DNA of 64,000 nucleotides from UBA967 sp044375555 (GTDB lineage Bacteria > Verrucomicrobiota > Verrucomicrobiia > Chthoniobacterales > Terrimicrobiaceae): positions 62,001-126,000 of the forward strand of contig JBILML010000001.1 of NCBI GenBank assembly GCA_044375555.1, in the 5' to 3' direction. A model generated the notes under the pieces. The model made no database searches and was not told the DNA's origin. It was given only the letters and a program-made list of their open reading frames with translations. Shown here piece by piece: positions 61,246-64,000 of this stretch (positions within the stretch are counted from its first letter, which is position 1; every line of letters starts with the position of its first letter). The translations under genes were made by a program, and so were the position numbers.

Positions 61246-62397
61246 GTGAAAAACCTCGTTCTCATTCCCTTAATGGCACTGGCCGTCGTCGCCCCGTCCT
61301 CCGCGCAGGTCAGCGACTCATCGCCGATTACTCTCAATTATAGCGGCGGTTCCCGCATCAAAGACCTCATCGATGTCGAAGGCGCCCGTGACAACCAATT
61401 GAACGGCTATGGCCTCGTTGTGGGTCTGGCCGGAACTGGTGATAGCAAAATCGATTCGACTTTGCAGACCATCGCAAATGCGTTGAAAAATTACGGCGTC
61501 AATGTCCCGATGGATGACATCAAGTCCGGCAATGTCGCTGCGGTCATGGTCACAGCGGAGATTCCTCCCTTCGTGAAACCCGGCACTCGGATCGATGTGA
61601 CGATTTCCTCGATCGGCGACTCGAAAACCCTCCAAGGCGGCGTCCTGCTCCAAGTCCCCCTGCAAGGTGCCGACAAGACGGTTTATGCCGTAGCGCAAGG
61701 CGCGATTGCGGTCGGTGGTTTCCTCGGAGGTCAAGGTGGGCCTGGTGGTGCGACGGTTCAAAAAAACCACCCAACTGTCGCGACCATTCCGAACGGTGCG
61801 ATTGTGGAACGCGAAATCCCCACCCAAATCGTGAACAACGGATCCATGAATCTCATGCTCCGCGATGCGGATTTCACCTCCGCAGCCCGCATGGCCGAGG
61901 CCATCAACCGTGTTTTCCCAAACACCGCCGTCGCCAGGGATTCGAAGACCATTAATGTCCTGCTCCCGCAAGAATACAGCAACTACGAGGTGAATTTCCT
62001 TGCCACGATCGGAAGCATCGAAGTCGAGCCGGACACGGCCGCCCGAGTGGTTATCAACGAGCGCACCGGCGTAATTGTTGCCACCTCGAATGTCCGCGTG
62101 TCCAAGGTCGCCGTCAGCCACGGTTCGCTTACCATTTCCGTCGCCTCAAATCTTACGGCCAGTCAGCCCAACGGTTCGTTTTTTGGCAATTCCGCCGGCA
62201 CGACAGAAGTGCTGAACAGCACGACGACGGATGTGAACGAGCAAAAGGGATCATTCAAACTCGTCGAGGAGGCCCCAACGATCGAGAAGGTCGCCACGGC
62301 CTTGAATGCGCTAGGCGTGAGCACCCGCGATATGATGTCCATTTTCCAAACCATGAAACGCGCTGGAGCCCTGCAAGCGGAACTTGTTCTGAACTAA
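61246..62397 (+). CDS. flgI: Flagellar P-ring protein FlgI
   Basis: A 383-residue periplasmic ring protein with a signal peptide (about 1-20, SSAQ). Family markers are IKDLIDVEGARDNQLNGYGLVVGLAGTGDS, NVAAVMVTAEIPPFVKPGTRIDVTISSIGDSKTLQGGVLL and the C-terminal LVEEAPTIEKVATALNALGVSTRDMMSIFQTMKRAGALQAEL. It starts at a GTG. Length is normal. It stands between flgH (6 bp) and flgJ (2 bp). Confidence 0.98.
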   Translation: MKNLVLIPLMALAVVAPSSAQVSDSSPITLNYSGGSRIKDLIDVEGARDNQLNGYGLVVGLAGTGDSKIDSTLQTIANALKNYGVNVPMDDIKSGNVAAVMVTAEIPPFVKPGTRIDVTISSIGDSKTLQGGVLLQVPLQGADKTVYAVAQGAIAVGGFLGGQGGPGGATVQKNHPTVATIPNGAIVEREIPTQIVNNGSMNLMLRDADFTSAARMAEAINRVFPNTAVARDSKTINVLLPQEYSNYEVNFLATIGSIEVEPDTAARVVINERTGVIVATSNVRVSKVAVSHGSLTISVASNLTASQPNGSFFGNSAGTTEVLNSTTTDVNEQKGSFKLVEEAPTIEKVATALNALGVSTRDMMSIFQTMKRAGALQAELVLN

Positions 62398-62399
62398 TT

Positions 62400-62735
62400 A
62401 TGGAAATTTCACCCATCACTCCTCAAGCCGGCTTGCTGATGAACCCCGACCTCGGGGCCATGGCCGCCGCCGGAAAAAATTCCCGCCCCGATGGGAAGGA
62501 TGCAAAAATTGCCGACTCATGCAAAGAGTTCGAGGCCGTGCTCTGGCGCCAAATGCTCGAAAAAGCGCTCTCGCCCATGCTCCATTCCACGGAGGGCGGC
62601 GGAGATAAGACCGGAACATACAATTATTTCCTGACGAACACGATTGCCGATGAGGTCAGTCAAGGCTCCAACGGCATCTCGTCTGTCCTTTACGCCCAAC
62701 TTGTTAGCAAAAATCCAAAAACCTCAAATCTATGA
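62400..62735 (+). CDS. flgJ: Rod-binding protein FlgJ (N-terminal domain only)
   Basis: A 111-residue protein that matches the rod-cap domain of FlgJ: KEFEAVLWRQMLEKALSPML and YNYFLTNTIADEVSQGSNGIS. The C-terminal muramidase of enterobacterial FlgJ is absent, as in many bacteria that use another hydrolase. The amidases and NlpC/P60-like genes in this window are candidates, but no link is shown. It overlaps flgN by 4 bp (ATGA). Confidence 0.9.
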   Translation: MEISPITPQAGLLMNPDLGAMAAAGKNSRPDGKDAKIADSCKEFEAVLWRQMLEKALSPMLHSTEGGGDKTGTYNYFLTNTIADEVSQGSNGISSVLYAQLVSKNPKTSNL

Positions 62736-63232
62736 ACATACAAACCCAATTCCAAGAGATCGTGGCGATGCTTCAGAACGAACTCCAAGAATACGGAGGG
62801 CTTTTGCACCTTTTCGATCGCCAACAAAAATGCATCGTTCACCAAGACCCCACAGGTTTTCTCGATATCAATGTCGATGTCGACGAGCAAATTGCAAAAC
62901 TTTCCCACTGCCGCATCGAACGCGAGGAACTCGTTCGCCAGACAGCTTTGGCCCTCGGCAAATCGAAGGACATCACGCTCTCTGCGCTAAGTCATAGCTT
63001 CGCTGCTGAACATCAACCGCTTCTGCGCGCATTGATCGACGAAATCAACGACCTCATCACCCGCACTCAGCGTCGGACCCGCCAAAATCGCATGCTTCTT
63101 TCCCAGTGCGTGGAGTCGGCACGGCAATTGCTTGCTGTAAGCAACCCCGGAGCGATCCCAGGAACCTACGGGGCCCACGGACAGATCAGAACCCAATACA
63201 ATACCGACCGATACACCGCCGCCGTCGCCTGA
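62732..63232 (+). CDS. flgN: FlgN-like flagellar export chaperone
   Basis: A 166-residue, mostly helical protein in the position and with the composition of FlgN, which chaperones FlgK and FlgL. The region ELQEYGGLLHLFDRQQKCIVHQDP and the Gln/Leu/Arg-rich helices from about 45 to 130 fit the FlgN pattern of coiled-coil helices. Sequence conservation of FlgN is weak, so the call rests on context between flgJ and flgK. Confidence 0.8.
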   Translation: MNIQTQFQEIVAMLQNELQEYGGLLHLFDRQQKCIVHQDPTGFLDINVDVDEQIAKLSHCRIEREELVRQTALALGKSKDITLSALSHSFAAEHQPLLRALIDEINDLITRTQRRTRQNRMLLSQCVESARQLLAVSNPGAIPGTYGAHGQIRTQYNTDRYTAAVA

Positions 63233-63279
63233 ACCGACCGAGGCGGGATTAAGGTCCCGAACAAGGAAGTTTCCATTTT

Positions 63280-64000
63280 ATGGCAGGTCTCATCTCCTCA
63301 CTGCACAACAGCAGCGCCGCCCTTCGAGTCCACTCGAAAGGCCTCGAAGTCACGGGCAAAAACCTCGCGAATGTCAATAATCGGGGTTACTCCAAGGAGC
63401 GAGTCGAAATCGGCGACCGAGGCCAGATCAATACCGGCGTCGCCACCGAAAGCATGGGCGTGGAAGCCATGGGCCTTCGCCAAAACCGTGACGCTCTTCT
63501 AGACAAAGGCGTCATGCGGGAGTTGACAGCGACGGCGGACTTGGAGGCCGCTAAAAAAGTTCTGACTAGTGCCGAGACGGCTTTGGGGCAATTTCTTGAT
63601 CGCACAAAAGATTCTACTTCAATCCAAAACGCAATGGGAGCCAGTGGCGGGGCGATTGGGGATGCGCTGACTGATTTCTTCAATGCCTGGGAAAGTTTTT
63701 CTGTTAAGCCAAACGACATTGGGGAAAAACAGCTTCTAATCGCGAAAGCCCAAATCCTAGCTGAGAAAATCTCTAAAACCGATGAACGGTTGGCTGGAGT
63801 TCAATCTGATGTTGATTCCCAAGTCGCTGTGGATGTGGATGTGGTGAACCAAATCCTCGGCGAGATCGCGGAGATCAATGGCTACATCGCCAAAGCCGAA
63901 CTCGTAAAACCTTATTCGGCTGTGGATCTCCGCGACAAACGCCAAGCGAAAATGGAGGAACTTTCGAAGTATGTGGATGTGACCTTTTCCAATTTCGATC
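63280..64000 (+). CDS. flgK: Flagellar hook-associated protein 1 FlgK (truncated by the window edge)
   Basis: The start codon is at 63280, with an AGGAAG ribosome site at about 63263-63269, and the frame runs past the last base. The 240 residues seen begin MAGLISSLHNSSAALRVHSKG and contain TGKNLANVNNRGYSKERVEIG, the FlgK/HAP1 N-terminal rod-type motif. Further on, the LTDFFNAWESFSVKPND region and a helical DVDVVNQILGEIAEINGYIAKAE segment fit FlgK. It forms the junction between hook and filament. The frame is open to the window end, so the C-terminus is not visible. Confidence 0.93.
   Translation, partial: MAGLISSLHNSSAALRVHSKGLEVTGKNLANVNNRGYSKERVEIGDRGQINTGVATESMGVEAMGLRQNRDALLDKGVMRELTATADLEAAKKVLTSAETALGQFLDRTKDSTSIQNAMGASGGAIGDALTDFFNAWESFSVKPNDIGEKQLLIAKAQILAEKISKTDERLAGVQSDVDSQVAVDVDVVNQILGEIAEINGYIAKAELVKPYSAVDLRDKRQAKMEELSKYVDVTFSNFD

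Overview
The window is 64 kb of a GC-rich (roughly 60% by eye), very compactly coded bacterial chromosome. The gene content points to a flagellated member of the Verrucomicrobiota (PVC superphylum). The clues are a TIGR03790-type protein, a DUF4912 protein, a DUF2851 protein, a degenerate HscB beside ErpA, a tiny COX24/AURKAIP1-like basic protein, an LpxC-style Gram-negative envelope gene set (HtrA, lipoproteins, amidases, L,D-transpeptidase), and flagellar rod/ring genes including flgH and flgI. The phylum call is inference from family distribution, not from a marker gene tree. No rRNA, tRNA, CRISPR array, prophage or insertion sequence is visible.

Layout. 1-6 kb: trxB, a YbgC-like thioesterase, a GluR0-like ligand-gated channel, a CYTH-NUDIX fusion, a 34-residue basic protein, hisG and a DEAD-box helicase. 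6-12 kb: an NlpC/P60-like secreted protein facing a tight minus-strand operon lepA-lepB-trpD-lipoprotein-erpA-hscB-like. 12-20 kb: a small membrane protein, a SirB1-like protein and cinA; a DUF4912 protein with a Trp/Ser-rich tail; xerC; and TPR/lipoprotein envelope genes. 20-25.6 kb: three signalling genes (histidine-kinase-like, REC-HD-GYP-like, PAS-kinase-REC), then recN. 25.6-36 kb: an MBL-fold hydrolase, TIGR03790 and DUF2851 genes; a hisF-fur-HAD-folB operon; an amidase; a CbpA-type DnaJ diverging from serS; tilS; and an Mpv17-like membrane protein. 36-48.8 kb: ilvD; a 1122-residue NRPS-like protein that has lost the catalytic motifs of all its domains; a CbiX-like chelatase; a glycosyltransferase; an L,D-transpeptidase; htrA; and gnd. 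48.8-51.4 kb: two identical 70-bp REP-like double hairpins bracket a PcfJ-like gene and an AT-rich islet. 51.4-58 kb: a seven-gene minus-strand run thiH-thiS-carA-FHA-lysS-amidase-murI. 58.1 kb to the end: the flagellar operon flgF-flgG-flgA-flgH-flgI-flgJ-flgN-flgK, with flgK cut by the window edge.

Most operons show 4-bp ATGA overlaps or gaps of 1-15 bp, and convergent pairs are packed so closely that two of them share a palindromic CTAG as the stop codon on both strands. The most striking signal is the number of intact, full-length genes whose enzymatic motifs are eroded: the C-A-TE protein, the CYTH and NUDIX domains, the HscB J-domain without HPD, two histidine-kinase-like ATPase domains, and an HD-GYP-like domain. 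The NRPS-like protein is the best candidate for an undescribed function.
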